Assembly (NCBI GenBank): GCA_024277115.1
Contig: JAJRVW010000035.1
Span: forward strand, 1-45,959
DNA from: Calditrichota bacterium
GTDB lineage: Bacteria > Calditrichota > Calditrichia > Calditrichales > J004
Length of the DNA: 45,959 nucleotides
Reading direction: 5' to 3'
Shown: in pieces, positions 26,327 to 36,171 of the stretch
Layout of the letters: each line of letters begins with the position of its first letter
Position numbering within the stretch: the first letter of the stretch is position 1
Notes under the pieces: model-generated
Told to the model about the DNA's origin: nothing
Databases searched by the model: none
The model's input: the letters and a program-made list of their open reading frames with translations, nothing else
Made by a program: the position numbers and the translations under genes

Positions 26327-28594
26327 CTATCCCTGGTTTAGCTTGCGGATAAGGTTCAGTGCGGAACCGGCTTTAAACCACTCAACCTGTGCATCGTTAT
26401 AAGTATGGTTGGCTTTGATTGTATCTTCGCTGCCATCGGCATGGCGTACAACAAAAGTCAAAGGCTTGCCCGGTGCAAATTCCGTTAGATCAACCAGATC
26501 AAATGTATCATCTTCCTGGATTTTGTCATAATCCGCCGGATCGGCAAAAGTGCAGGCAATCATACCTTGCTTTTTAAGGTTGGTTTCGTGGATACGTGCA
26601 AAGGAACGTGTCATTACAACCTTAACACCCAGATATCGTGGCTGCATGGCCGCATGCTCGCGTGACGAACCCTCGCCATAATTCTCATCGCCAACAACGA
26701 TCGTCGGGATGCCTGCTGCCTGGTATGCACGCTGCACGACAGGCACAGAGCCGTACTCACCGCTAATCTGGTTTTTGACTTTATCCGTTTCGTCGTTAAA
26801 CGCGTTTACAGCGCCGGTTAAGGTGTTGGCCGAAAGGTTTTCCAAGTGGCCACGGTAAAACAACCAATGCCCCGCCGGGGAAATATGGTCCGTGGTACAT
26901 TTGCCTTTGGCTTTTACGAGAAGCTTCATGCCGGAAATATTTTGGCCGTCCCACTCATCAAAAGGTACAAAAAGTTGCAGGCGTTTGGAATCCGGGGGAA
27001 TAATGACTTCCACTTTACTTCCGTCTTCTGCTGGCGCTTGGTGACCGGCATCTTCTACAGCAAACCCTTTAGGCGGCATTTCCAGCCCGGTCGGTTCGTT
27101 CAGCTTAACCTGTTCGCCATTTTCGTTGGTCAAAGTATCGGTTATAGGGTTAAAAGTCATATCACCGGCAATAGTCAGAGCTGTTACAAGTTCCGGTGAA
27201 GCGACAAAGCTGTGTGTATTGGGATTACCGTCATTACGTTTTGAAAAGTTCCTGTTAAAAGAAGTAATGATTGAGTTTTTTTCTTTCTTTTCCGCTCCAT
27301 GTCGTTTCCATTGGCCGATACACGGACCGCAGGCATTGGCCAAAACCATGCCGCCAATTTTATCAAAATCACCCAAAAAGCCATCACGTTCGGTTGTGTA
27401 ACGCACCTGCTCCGAACCAGGCGTGATAGTGAATTCCGCCTTAACTTTAAGGTTTTTTTCTACCGCCTGGCGGGCCACAGAAGCCGCACGGGAAATATCT
27501 TCGTAAGAAGAGTTAGTGCAGGAGCCTATCAGGCCCACCTCAAGTGTTTCGGGCCAATTATTCTCTTTAACGGCTTTGGCAAATTGCGAAAGGGGCGTAG
27601 CCAAGTCTGGAGTAAAGGGGCCGTTTATATGTGGCTCAAGCTCAGAAAGATTTATTTCCACCACTTTGTCAAAATATTTTTCGGGATCAGCGTAAACTTC
27701 CGCATCACCTGTCAAGTGTTCGGCAATACCATCGGCCAACTCTGCTACTTCTGCGCGGCCTGTTCCCTTTAAATATGTGGCCATCGATTTATCATAACCA
27801 AATGTAGAAGTCGTTGCGCCAATTTCAGCACCCATATTACAGATTGTGCCCTTCCCGGTACAAGACATGGATGTTGCGCCTTCGCCAAAATATTCAACGA
27901 TATAGCTTGTTCCGCCTTTTGCCGTTAATAATCCGGCTACTTTCAGGATTACATCTTTGGGGGCCGTCCAGCCGCTCAACTTACCGGTCAACTTGATGCC
28001 GATAAGTTTTGGCATTTTAAGTTCCCAGGGGCTATCGGTGATTACATCCACGACATCCGCGCCACCAACTCCAATGGCAACCATGCCCAAACCACCCGCA
28101 TTTACTGTGTGTGAATCCGACCCGATCATTAAACCACCGGGGAAGGCATAATTTTCCAAAACAACCTGGTGTATAATCCCTGCGCCGGCTTTCCAAAAAT
28201 CGATACCGTATTTACTGGCCCCGGAAGCCATGAACGCGTAAACTTCTTTGTTAAATTTATTGGCGTATTCCAAATCTTTTTTTGCGCCAACTTCCGCCTC
28301 AATTAAGTGATCGGCATGGATGGATGATGGAACGGCCGCCGATTTTTTACCGGAATGCATAAACTGTAATAAAACCATCTGGGCTGTGGCATCCTGCATA
28401 CAGGTTCTGTCCGGGCCAAAATCCACATAATCTTCGCCACGGCCATAACTCTTGTCCGCCGCGCCATTATAGAGGTGGGTATACAAAATCTTTTCTGTAA
28501 AAGTAAGTGGCCGGTTTAAAATTTTTCGTGCAGCTTCTACCCGTTCGGGGTAGCTCGCATACACTTTTTTAATCATATCGAGATTAAAAACCAT
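26327..28594 (-). CDS. acn: Aconitate hydratase, mitochondrial type
   Basis: A 755-residue enzyme converting citrate to isocitrate in the TCA cycle. The three iron-sulfur ligands are visible: GSCTNSS (Cys about 357) and ACGPC (Cys about 420 and 423). [14 protein letters not shown] and the C-terminal swivel-domain motif [15 protein letters not shown] are intact. Sequence and length resemble mitochondrial aconitases (about 780) rather than bacterial AcnA or AcnB. AAGGAGC precedes the ATG. It is transcribed alone and closes with its own terminator. With acetyl-CoA synthetase in the same window it points to oxidative acetate use. Confidence 0.96.
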   Translation of the reverse strand: MVFNLDMIKKVYASYPERVEAARKILNRPLTFTEKILYTHLYNGAADKSYGRGEDYVDFGPDRTCMQDATAQMVLLQFMHSGKKSAAVPSSIHADHLIEAEVGAKKDLEYANKFNKEVYAFMASGASKYGIDFWKAGAGIIHQVVLENYAFPGGLMIGSDSHTVNAGGLGMVAIGVGGADVVDVITDSPWELKMPKLIGIKLTGKLSGWTAPKDVILKVAGLLTAKGGTSYIVEYFGEGATSMSCTGKGTICNMGAEIGATTSTFGYDKSMATYLKGTGRAEVAELADGIAEHLTGDAEVYADPEKYFDKVVEINLSELEPHINGPFTPDLATPLSQFAKAVKENNWPETLEVGLIGSCTNSSYEDISRAASVARQAVEKNLKVKAEFTITPGSEQVRYTTERDGFLGDFDKIGGMVLANACGPCIGQWKRHGAEKKEKNSIITSFNRNFSKRNDGNPNTHSFVASPELVTALTIAGDMTFNPITDTLTNENGEQVKLNEPTGLEMPPKGFAVEDAGHQAPAEDGSKVEVIIPPDSKRLQLFVPFDEWDGQNISGMKLLVKAKGKCTTDHISPAGHWLFYRGHLENLSANTLTGAVNAFNDETDKVKNQISGEYGSVPVVQRAYQAAGIPTIVVGDENYGEGSSREHAAMQPRYLGVKVVMTRSFARIHETNLKKQGMIACTFADPADYDKIQEDDTFDLVDLTEFAPGKPLTFVVRHADGSEDTIKANHTYNDAQVEWFKAGSALNLIRKLNQG

Positions 28595-28946
28595 TGTGGA
28601 AGCTCCTTTTTAAGTTTCTTTAAAATTATCAAAAAATTACAAAACCAACGTTATCGAAATAATTTGTGAATTTAATAAAAATTTTGTTCTGATTTAAATA
28701 TATTTTTAAATATTCTCGGAGAATTTTAGCTAATATAGAAATGTAATCTTCTTTATTTTTATCATTTTACAGAATTATTGCCAACAGCATGATAACATCA
28801 TGAAAAACAGAGAGTTAACTAAACCTTACTAATAATAATTGTAACAAAGTCAAGGGTGTTTGACAAAATATAACAAGAGCTATTTTGGTGAGAAACGATA
28901 AATACGGGAATGAACATCAAAACAGAAAGTAAGAGTTAAAAGCAGA
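28595..28946. other. AT-rich intergenic region upstream of aconitase
   Basis: About 350 bases without an open reading frame I would accept. The part nearest the gene holds the AAGGAGC ribosome-binding site and must hold the aconitase promoter. Apart from runs of A and T I see no repeat, riboswitch or tRNA in it. Confidence 0.5.
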
Positions 28947-28973
28947 AAAGGCCATGCTATTTGCATGGCCTTT
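28947..28973 (-). terminator. Terminator hairpin after the propeller gene
   Basis: A perfect 11-bp inverted repeat (AAAGGCCATGC at 28947-28957, complement at 28963-28973) has a 5-base loop. On the minus strand it is followed by TCTGCTTTT, a weak T run. It lies about 100 bases after the stop of the gene at 29072. Confidence 0.65.
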
Positions 28974-29071
28974 ATAGAAAGAGTTTGCCTGGATTTTCCC
29001 AAGGCTTATTTAATTCTTAGTTTTATAATCGCAACGGGTAGGTATACAACCCGTTAAAAGGAGAAATCTTT

Positions 29072-30331
29072 TTACCTCACCAATAGCATCTTTTTCGTTT
29101 GTTCTAACTTTTTACCTGTTATCAGTTTATAGTAATAGATACCGCTTGCCAGGTTGCCTGCGTCAAAAACCACGTTATATTTTCCGGCCTGTTGCGATTT
29201 GTTTACGAGTGTTTTCACTTCCCTGCCAAGCATATCAAAAACAACGAGGTTTACTTTTCCTGAAGTTTGCAATTCATAACTTATTACTGTGCTTGGATTA
29301 AAGGGGTTGGGATAATTTTGCTTAAGTTTAAAAGATTGTAAAACCGTGTTTGGTTCCGGTGCCCCAATAGACGAAATAACCGGCGCTTTAACGACAACCG
29401 TTCTATATCCGTTGCCAACATTTGTGACAAGAATGCTATCTGTCTGCGCGTCAACCTTTATCAAGCCGGAAGAGGAAGCCAACAAGATATATTTCTGATC
29501 AACTGTTTCAGCGATACCGCGAATGCCGCCCTGATCAAAATTTATCTCATATAAAACTGTATCGGCAAGCGCATCAATAACAGACAACCTTCTTGATTCA
29601 TTTACACCAAAAATTCTACTGCCGTCAATGCTGCATTCCAAATGATAACCACTGGCTGTTAACGCTGTATCAATCACCATACTATCGGCATTGATAACCA
29701 CAACACCCCTTATCGCCCCATCCCGTCCTTCGGCATATATTTTTGAACCATCCTTATTAAGGGTGATTCCATGGCCATCGTTTGAAACATTTGTTGTAGC
29801 AACAATTTTTAAACTATCTGTGCTAATCTTTACCACATCGCTATTATCATTTAAATAAAGCCACTTTCCGTCCGGGCTGACGATCATATCTTCCGCTTCG
29901 TCTAAGTCCAACGCAACGGCGGCAACCACACTGTCTGTTTCTGTATCAATTACAAACAAGTTGTCTGATGATTCATCGCTTACATAAACCCGCTTTCCAT
30001 CCGGACTAATGGCAATACCCTCCAACTCACTCGTATTAATCCCATTTTGAGACGGGTCAAATGCTTTTATCAGAGAATCGGTTTCCGTATCGATTATATG
30101 TACTTCACGATTATGGTCCGTGGCATAAAGTTTTTTTCCATCGGGTGTTAAAACCATACGATAGGCATTGGCCCCGGTAATGGTTTTGATCACCACCATA
30201 CTGTCAATATCGATTACATCAATCCGCCTATCTGAGCCAGCGTAGGCCTTGGACGTTTGCGCAAATGACGATGATGCGAGTAGAAAAAGAGAAAATAAAA
30301 CACAGCATAAGTAAGTTAATTTAATTGACAT
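29072..30331 (-). CDS. YVTN-like beta-propeller protein with type IX secretion sorting domain
   Basis: A 419-residue exported protein. A signal peptide (LFSLFLLASSSFAQ) is followed by about seven propeller blades (about 30-310), many with the YVTN-type pattern SPDGKRVYVSDESSDNLFVIDTETDSVVAAV. The C-terminus (about 335-419) is a type A sorting domain with NYPNPFNPST, VFDMLGREVKTLV, AGKYNVVFDA, LASGIYYYKL and TKKMLLVR. Such domains send proteins across the outer membrane through the Por/type IX system and are then often attached at the surface. A binding or structural surface role is likely; no catalytic motif is seen. AGGAG precedes the ATG. It is the clearest taxonomic marker of the window. 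Confidence 0.9.
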   Translation of the reverse strand: MSIKLTYLCCVLFSLFLLASSSFAQTSKAYAGSDRRIDVIDIDSMVVIKTITGANAYRMVLTPDGKKLYATDHNREVHIIDTETDSLIKAFDPSQNGINTSELEGIAISPDGKRVYVSDESSDNLFVIDTETDSVVAAVALDLDEAEDMIVSPDGKWLYLNDNSDVVKISTDSLKIVATTNVSNDGHGITLNKDGSKIYAEGRDGAIRGVVVINADSMVIDTALTASGYHLECSIDGSRIFGVNESRRLSVIDALADTVLYEINFDQGGIRGIAETVDQKYILLASSSGLIKVDAQTDSILVTNVGNGYRTVVVKAPVISSIGAPEPNTVLQSFKLKQNYPNPFNPSTVISYELQTSGKVNLVVFDMLGREVKTLVNKSQQAGKYNVVFDAGNLASGIYYYKLITGKKLEQTKKMLLVR

Positions 30332-30621
30332 AAAATACTCCTGATTATTTTTTTTATATAACTCATAAACGTGAACAAATAAAAAAATATTTCCGGGATA
30401 TCAAATATAGATAACCGGGGATGTTTTCTTAAAGAGAAACTCCGCTCACATTTTCTCTGGGTTCGGCATTTTTGATATTTTACTATCAATTGGTTTAAAA
30501 ACACACGAACATAAAAAAAGTAATATTATTTTTCAACTCTAGGCTCATCTTGTTTGTTAACACCTATAAGAAATTATAAAAATCATTTGAACCCTTTTGT
30601 ATTAATGGCGTATTTTGCAGG

Positions 30622-31509
30622 ATGAATTTTTCCATACAAACAAAAAACCTAATAAAATCCTTTGGTGATTTTAAAGCGGTAAACGCCGTAAACCTACAAG
30701 TGCCCGAGGGCTCAATTTACGGCTATCTCGGGGCAAATGGTTCCGGTAAAACAACCACAATCCGCATGTTGCTAAACCTATTAAAAGCTGATGGCGGCCA
30801 AATTGAGATGCTGAACGAAAGCATACCAAAATCATTTACAAAAGTTGCCCCAAAAATTGGCGTTGTGCCTGGCGAGATAAAATTATACGAAGAAATGACC
30901 GGCCTGCAAACCCTCGATTATTTTCAAAGCTTTCTCCCCAGTGAGCCAGTGTTACGCTCCCAATTAACAAGTGATTTTAAGTTGGGACAAGCGGACCTGA
31001 ATAAAAAAACACGCTATTATTCACAGGGCATGAAACAAAAACTGTTGCTGATCCAGGCCATGCAACACGATCCGGATTTGTTGATTTTAGACGAACCTTC
31101 TGAGCGCCTCGATCCGCTTATCCAACAAATTTTGTATGATTATTTAAAAGCGTTTCAGGCACGAGGTAAAACGGTTTTATTCTCTTCGCATAACCTGCCT
31201 GAGGTGGAAAAAGTGTGCGACCACATTGGTATAATAAAAGATGGTACATTGCTGGTGCAAGACAAAATAGAGGATTTAAAAGGCAAGCTGCCACGCACCA
31301 TCAAAGTTTTTTTTAAAGATCAGATCGATACAAAAGACTTTAACGGCCAAACATTCTCCGTAATAAAATCAGACAAAAAAAGCATTGAATTAAAAATTAC
31401 CGGCCCCCTGGAACCCGTGATGCGCATCTTAAAAAAATATCCGGTGCACGATTTGGAAATACCCGAATCTTCATTGGAAAGCTTTTTTATGAAGTATTAT
31501 TCAGAATAA
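30622..31509 (+). CDS. ABC transporter ATP-binding protein
   Basis: A 295-residue ATPase. The Walker A GANGSGKTTT (about 38-47), a somewhat altered signature YSQGMKQKL (about 137-145), the Walker B LLILDEPSERLDP (about 157-169) and the switch histidine (SSHN) are present. The short C-terminal extension is as in exporters of the CcmA/NatA type. It is followed by a matching permease, so the pair forms a two-gene efflux ABC transporter. The D-loop reads SERLDP where SxGLDP is usual. The cargo is unknown. It is divergent from the propeller gene, with 290 bases of AT-rich spacer between them. Confidence 0.92.
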   Translation: MNFSIQTKNLIKSFGDFKAVNAVNLQVPEGSIYGYLGANGSGKTTTIRMLLNLLKADGGQIEMLNESIPKSFTKVAPKIGVVPGEIKLYEEMTGLQTLDYFQSFLPSEPVLRSQLTSDFKLGQADLNKKTRYYSQGMKQKLLLIQAMQHDPDLLILDEPSERLDPLIQQILYDYLKAFQARGKTVLFSSHNLPEVEKVCDHIGIIKDGTLLVQDKIEDLKGKLPRTIKVFFKDQIDTKDFNGQTFSVIKSDKKSIELKITGPLEPVMRILKKYPVHDLEIPESSLESFFMKYYSE

Positions 31510-31532
31510 AATTTTAACCTTGTAAGCGCTGT

Positions 31533-31603
31533 TTGTCATTATACAGGAATCTTTTTACTTGTGGCATTTTGATCCCACAGAAAAGATTTTTACAAAATGA
31601 CAA
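31533..31603. repeat. Palindromic repeat whose right arm holds the permease start codon
   Basis: Inverted arms (31533-31554, TTGTCATTATACAGGAATCTTT, and about 31582-31603) match at 17 of 22 positions when one is reversed. It belongs to the same family as 26212-26288. The ATG of the ABC permease (31597) lies in the right arm (ACAAAATGACAA). Confidence 0.65.
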
Positions 31604-32466
31604 CTATTTTTTCATTTTACAAATCCATTATACAGGCAAACTTAATGAAGATGTTTTCCCCGCCCATTTCGAAACAGCAATTTAGCCGCATGTTTATGAA
31701 CCAGAAAAAAATTATTTTTCTCTTGATGCTTTTTGGGTTTTTAATTGAATTCTTATACACCGTCATCCTGGCCACTTCAACCATCCGCCAGTTTGCAGAA
31801 AGTTATTTTAAACTGATGCCACCGATGATCAAACAAATGATGGGCTTTATGGGCGAGAACATTATGGGCAGCCAGTTTATTGCTTTTGGTTACACACACC
31901 CGGCCATATTATTTATGCTTAGCTTTGTATCCATTTCCATTGCCAGCCGCTACATCACCGGCGAAATTGAAGGCCGTTCCATCGAGTTGCTGGCCATCCG
32001 TTTAATCCCGCGCGAACGCCTTGTTGTTTCAACTTATGGTTTTATCCTCACCATTCTTTTTATGATTTTTGTTTCCATGATCAGCGGCAGCCTGATAGGA
32101 CGGGAAATAATGGGCATCCCCGAAGATATTCAGCCTGTTTTACTTATAAAAATTATTGCGGTCGGTTTGCTTTTTTTCGCGGCGATTAGCGCGTTGGTCA
32201 CATTTATATCCACACTCCATTCGGAACGTGGCAGCGCCATGGCCTGGAGTATCGGGATTATTTTATTTCTATTCGTTTTTGACGCACTTGTCCGGTTATG
32301 GCCAAAAGTTTCTTTTTTAAAACCATACAGTTTGTTTAACTGGTACCAGCCGGTAAATATCGCTACTGGTAAATATGCATTTTTTATTGGAGTTCCGTTA
32401 CTGACGCTAATTGCCGTTGTATTTTTAAGCTGGGCGGTTTATCATTTTAAAAGGCGTGATTTATAG
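31597..32466 (+). CDS. ABC transporter permease (ABC-2 type)
   Basis: A 289-residue membrane protein with six segments: about 43-63, 98-118, 145-165, 185-207, 215-235 and 260-282. The charged stretch between segments two and three (ITGEIEGRSIELLAIRLIPRERLVVS) is the coupling-helix region of ABC-2 permeases. It is downstream of its ATPase and probably on the same transcript, but 87 bases separate them and a repeat fills that gap. The start codon lies inside the repeat; in-frame ATGs at residues 17 and 19 could serve instead. No ribosome-binding site stands out. Confidence 0.85.
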   Translation: MTTIFSFYKSIIQANLMKMFSPPISKQQFSRMFMNQKKIIFLLMLFGFLIEFLYTVILATSTIRQFAESYFKLMPPMIKQMMGFMGENIMGSQFIAFGYTHPAILFMLSFVSISIASRYITGEIEGRSIELLAIRLIPRERLVVSTYGFILTILFMIFVSMISGSLIGREIMGIPEDIQPVLLIKIIAVGLLFFAAISALVTFISTLHSERGSAMAWSIGIILFLFVFDALVRLWPKVSFLKPYSLFNWYQPVNIATGKYAFFIGVPLLTLIAVVFLSWAVYHFKRRDL

Positions 32467-32747
32467 GATAAAGATATATTTTAACGTGAGTTCGATATAA
32501 AACAATAAACTACCCCGGGGCAAGCCCTGATGAATTCTGCAGTGGATTTAATACTACAAAAGTCTCGTGTCCCGTTCTTGTTTTACCCGTTTTAAAGATA
32601 AAAATAAAATTCGCCGTATTACAATTTCTGTGAGTTTAGACCTGGAAATCTTACCATTCAACCCCAAAGATTTTACCACAGATGATCCTTTAGTGAAGGA
32701 AATATTATGCACTGGAATAAAGATTGCTTAAAAAAATTGTAAATATT
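32467..32747. other. Intergenic region between convergent genes
   Basis: About 280 bases with no gene. It contains CCCCGGGG and GAATTC-type short palindromes and an AT-rich end, but I see no convincing terminator or repeat. It may be the decayed remains of a mobile element. Confidence 0.3.
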
Positions 32748-33803
32748 TTATCTCCCATAAAATTTTTCCGCAAACCGTTCAATATTCACTTCAGGCAATA
32801 GCGTGCCGGCCCCTGTAAGCGAATCGCATAAATGGCTGGTAAACCAAGGCGCCAATAAACCCCCTTTTGTACCAAGCCCGTTAAAGATAAGCATATTTTT
32901 AAATTCCGGATGCCGGCCAAGAAACGGCCTTCTGTCACGAACAGTCGGGCAGATGCCAACCTTATGTTCAACAACCTCGAAAGGCGTTTTTAGCAACGCC
33001 TGCAATTTTCCATAAAGTTCATCAAAACCTTTTTGTGTGGGGCTTTCTGTCTGGTCGTCCCAAATATAGGTCGAACCGACCCGGTAAAGATCATCATAAA
33101 GCGGGCGGATAAAAATGCCACGGCTTACAATTTCTTTCATGTTTAAATTTTTTATTCGCAGGGTCAGTACATCGCCTTTACTGGGAACAAAAGGCAACCA
33201 GCCAAACCAGGGATTATGCTTCCCTTTCCACCCTTCACAAAAGATTATATTATTAGCCGCAACACTTTCAAAGGAAACAGGACCATCTGTTTTCAGGCCG
33301 CTGTAATCAACCTCTTTTTTGATCAGGCAACCCCGGGAACTAAAATAATCGGAGAAAGACTCCAGCATTGTGGCACAATCTAAAACCGCGCCTTGCTTAA
33401 AAACCGTATAACCGCTTGGAATATTAAAGGATGGTACATGCGGAAATTTATATTCAGAATTTAAATAGGCTTGCAGCTCATCATCGGCACACTTAGCGCT
33501 CCAATCATTGGCCTGGCGTGCATCGGCAAAGATACGCACTACTGGCTTGGGATGAAAAAAAGATGTGCCCAAGTCTTTTTCAAGCGTAGTATAATAATTA
33601 TGGGCAAATGGGAAAAGCCGGTCGGCCAGCCAGGTTTTTTGCAGCCGTTTTCCGGTGATGGGGTTAATCAAACCACCGGCAACCCGTGATGAAGAATTGG
33701 GGTTGGCATCATCTATAATGCAAACATGTTGCCCTTTTTGGATCAGGTTATACGCAAGGAGTGAGCCGGCTATACCCTGCCCGATGATGAGATAGTCTAA
33801 CAT
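32748..33803 (-). CDS. FAD-dependent oxidoreductase, DAO family
   Basis: A 351-residue protein. The dinucleotide fold at the N-terminus has IIGQGIAGSLLAYNL (GxGxxG, about 6-20), followed by an acidic strand end (CIIDDA) and GGLINPITGKR. The C-terminal VGICPTVRDRRPFLGRHP and NGLGTKGGLLAPW fit the DAO fold, as in amine or amino-acid oxidases and the MnmC oxidase domain. No signal peptide, so cytoplasmic. The substrate is not known. It lies 72 bases after the TonB receptor on the same strand and may be co-transcribed. Confidence 0.88.
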   Translation of the reverse strand: MLDYLIIGQGIAGSLLAYNLIQKGQHVCIIDDANPNSSSRVAGGLINPITGKRLQKTWLADRLFPFAHNYYTTLEKDLGTSFFHPKPVVRIFADARQANDWSAKCADDELQAYLNSEYKFPHVPSFNIPSGYTVFKQGAVLDCATMLESFSDYFSSRGCLIKKEVDYSGLKTDGPVSFESVAANNIIFCEGWKGKHNPWFGWLPFVPSKGDVLTLRIKNLNMKEIVSRGIFIRPLYDDLYRVGSTYIWDDQTESPTQKGFDELYGKLQALLKTPFEVVEHKVGICPTVRDRRPFLGRHPEFKNMLIFNGLGTKGGLLAPWFTSHLCDSLTGAGTLLPEVNIERFAEKFYGR

Positions 33804-33875
33804 AAAAAACTTTCTTTACAGCGTAGAATGTACTGGCTGTGTTAATGCAAATCGACACAGTTGAATTAGTCCAAG

Positions 33876-36167
33876 CTAAAAACTGGTTTCCAAGGTTAAA
33901 ACAAATTGGCGGATGGGCGCGATGGAACCAACCAGGTCGATATAATTATACTGGAAAATATTGTTTGCCTGGATCGTTGTTTTTAAAGGCACGCCACTAA
34001 ACTTAAAGGTAGCCGATAGCCTCAAATCCACCACATGGGCATCAACCCTTTCTTTGGCATCCGCGATGATCAGGGCAAAAGTGTCATCAATCCGGTCATA
34101 TTTTTGCAAAAAACGGTAATCCGCGCCAAAACCTAAAAAACGCCATTTACTATTTAGCGAACCATACAATATTTGCCGTGGGCGATAAGTTAAAAAGTCA
34201 CCAAGTTTTATATCGCGTGTGTCCGTATAAGTGTAGCCAACACGGTAAAATAAAAACCTGGAAAACAATTGGCCAAAAAGGTTCAGCTCAAAACCTCTTA
34301 TACGCGCCTCGGTTACATTTTTAAATTGGATTTGCCCACTGGGAATAAAACCACCTTCAATCAAATCCCAATAATAATTATAGAAAACAGCAACATCCCC
34401 CGCGAAGTATTCACTAAAAACCTGGTTCCAACCAATCTCTGCCGAAATGCTGCGCTCGGGGTTTAAATCTTTATTCGGGATAATTATAATGCCCCCTGCC
34501 GATGTGGAGGTAAAAGCCTCGGCCATGGAAGGCGCCCGGAAACCTGTCCCAGTAGAAAAACGGACAGCACCGCCGGGAAGGCCTTTCCAAACCAAACCAA
34601 ATTTTGGATTCACGCGCTGGTCCACACCAATGGCATCAATATCTGAATAGTCGTAGCGCAAACCGGTTGTGGTGATCCATTCATCGGACCATTTGGTTTC
34701 ATCCTGTACAAACAGCGCAGCGCCAACACCCACGCGTGAGCCGAATAAATTGGATGTCACCGTGCTGATGGTCGGGTTGAGGCCCATTGTAATAAAATGC
34801 CGGCCCCATTTTTGATTGTATTGAAACTCGCCATAAACAAACTCCGATGTGGAATTATGTTTTGCCCCGCCCACTTTATCATCAAAATAATTATGAAACC
34901 ACAAAATATTAGCGCGATAAAAATTATCTTTGGAAACCACCTTTTGGTATTCACTTCTGAGATAAGTGCGGACGGCATGTACATTGTCATTTCGCTGGTC
35001 ATCCGGGATGGAAAGCGCATTTTGCAAATCTTTCCAGTAAAGAAAACTGCCCCGCTTCTGGTCCATAAAATTCCCGGAGAAAGTCAACCGTTCCTGAGGC
35101 GAAAGGTCATACTGGATTTTACCACCCACATTGATGCGCTCTTTCCAATTATTCTGCTTATAGCTGTCATCCTGATCGCGCGCAACACCAATGCGAAATC
35201 CAAGCTTATCAAATTTCTGTGAAAAATTGGCCTTGATGCCATTTAAAGTTTGGGTTTTGTCGGTCCATTTCCACTTTTTATAAAATGGTTCGGAATATAA
35301 TCCACCATAAACTTTAAGGTTATAGTGTGCCTGCTGCGTAATCGGTTTGGTTAAAATATTGATGACTCCGCCCAATGCGCTGGAACCATACAAAGCGGAA
35401 CCCGAGCCTTTTATAATTTCAATATCGGCAATCTCGTTAACGGCCAAAGCTTCAAAAACCAGGCCTTGTGTATCGCCGGTAACATAAGGCACACCATCCA
35501 CAAGCATCAGTACACGGCTGCCAACCCCGCGACTGTATCCGCTGGAACCACGAATATTTATCTGGTCGTCATTCAGGTTTATGCCGGATGTATATTTGAG
35601 CGCATCGGCAATGGTTATGGCGTTACGGTCGTTAATCTCCTCCGCGGAAACATTGGCGATACTTACGGGGATATCCCGCACGTTTTGTTCGTATTTGCTG
35701 GCCGTGGTTATAATGGGTTGCGTGGGAAGCGGTGAAGATTTTAATTTGACCGTTCCTAATTTATGTGAGGCGCCGGGTTGGATTTCAATCTTTTTTTCGG
35801 TAAAACCGATCACCGAGATTATCAGTGTAAAATTTTTATCGGGGACTCGGGTAATTACAAAAATGCCCTCGTCATCGCTTGCCGCGCCAAGCAAGGTCCC
35901 TTCAATAAAAACATTTGCAGCAGGGATTGGCTCATTTTGGCCATCAACAATTTTGCCGCTTATGGTATTTGTTTGCGCGGAGAGTGGCAGGAGGGCCAAG
36001 GTTAAAATCAGGATGAAGCATGAGAGAAAATAAGGTGTGCATAACTGCCATATTTTTTTGTTTTTGTCAGGGGATCCTGAAACAAGTTCAGGATGACAGG
36101 AGGGGTTTGCTACATCTGCACAAGATAGCGAACCTATTTCGGAATGACGGGACGGATAATTTTTCAT
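33876..36167 (-). CDS. TonB-dependent outer membrane receptor
   Basis: A 763-residue protein. After an unusual N-terminus comes a signal peptide (about 45-65, LILTLALLPLSAQT), then a carboxypeptidase-regulatory-like domain (ISGKIVDGQNEPIPAANVFIEG, about 68-145), a plug (RDIPVSIANVSAEEINDRN, GSGSALYGSSALGGVINILT) and a beta-barrel ending in LTLETSF with terminal phenylalanine. It carries an unknown large substrate, probably metal or cofactor, across the outer membrane. The first about 40 residues (with CHPELVSGS) are encoded by a dispersed repeat. The only ATG is at 36167, four bases after the lipoprotein stop, so translational coupling is likely. Confidence 0.9.
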   Translation of the reverse strand: MKNYPSRHSEIGSLSCADVANPSCHPELVSGSPDKNKKIWQLCTPYFLSCFILILTLALLPLSAQTNTISGKIVDGQNEPIPAANVFIEGTLLGAASDDEGIFVITRVPDKNFTLIISVIGFTEKKIEIQPGASHKLGTVKLKSSPLPTQPIITTASKYEQNVRDIPVSIANVSAEEINDRNAITIADALKYTSGINLNDDQINIRGSSGYSRGVGSRVLMLVDGVPYVTGDTQGLVFEALAVNEIADIEIIKGSGSALYGSSALGGVINILTKPITQQAHYNLKVYGGLYSEPFYKKWKWTDKTQTLNGIKANFSQKFDKLGFRIGVARDQDDSYKQNNWKERINVGGKIQYDLSPQERLTFSGNFMDQKRGSFLYWKDLQNALSIPDDQRNDNVHAVRTYLRSEYQKVVSKDNFYRANILWFHNYFDDKVGGAKHNSTSEFVYGEFQYNQKWGRHFITMGLNPTISTVTSNLFGSRVGVGAALFVQDETKWSDEWITTTGLRYDYSDIDAIGVDQRVNPKFGLVWKGLPGGAVRFSTGTGFRAPSMAEAFTSTSAGGIIIIPNKDLNPERSISAEIGWNQVFSEYFAGDVAVFYNYYWDLIEGGFIPSGQIQFKNVTEARIRGFELNLFGQLFSRFLFYRVGYTYTDTRDIKLGDFLTYRPRQILYGSLNSKWRFLGFGADYRFLQKYDRIDDTFALIIADAKERVDAHVVDLRLSATFKFSGVPLKTTIQANNIFQYNYIDLVGSIAPIRQFVLTLETSF
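36063..36160. repeat. Dispersed hairpin repeat inside the receptor gene start
   Basis: A hairpin ATCCTGAA-ACAAG-TTCAGGAT (36074-36094, 8-bp stem) is followed by GTCATTCCG-type sequence (36138-36150 on the minus strand). The copies near 13795 and 3819 show the same modules. It is read in frame by the TonB receptor and encodes its first 35-40 residues. Confidence 0.65.
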
Positions 36168-36171
36168 TGGC

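Noticed and set aside
27299-27772. A 157-codon open frame on the plus strand inside aconitase
   Set aside because: It is antisense to a clearly conserved enzyme and its protein looks random; GC-rich codons of the real gene leave the reverse frame open.
30332-30621. A 62-codon minus-strand frame (30316-30504) in the divergent promoter region
   Set aside because: No protein-like composition, and it overlaps the start and ribosome-binding site of the propeller gene.
34797-36033. Several plus-strand frames opposite the TonB receptor
   Set aside because: They are shadows of the receptor with no recognisable domain.
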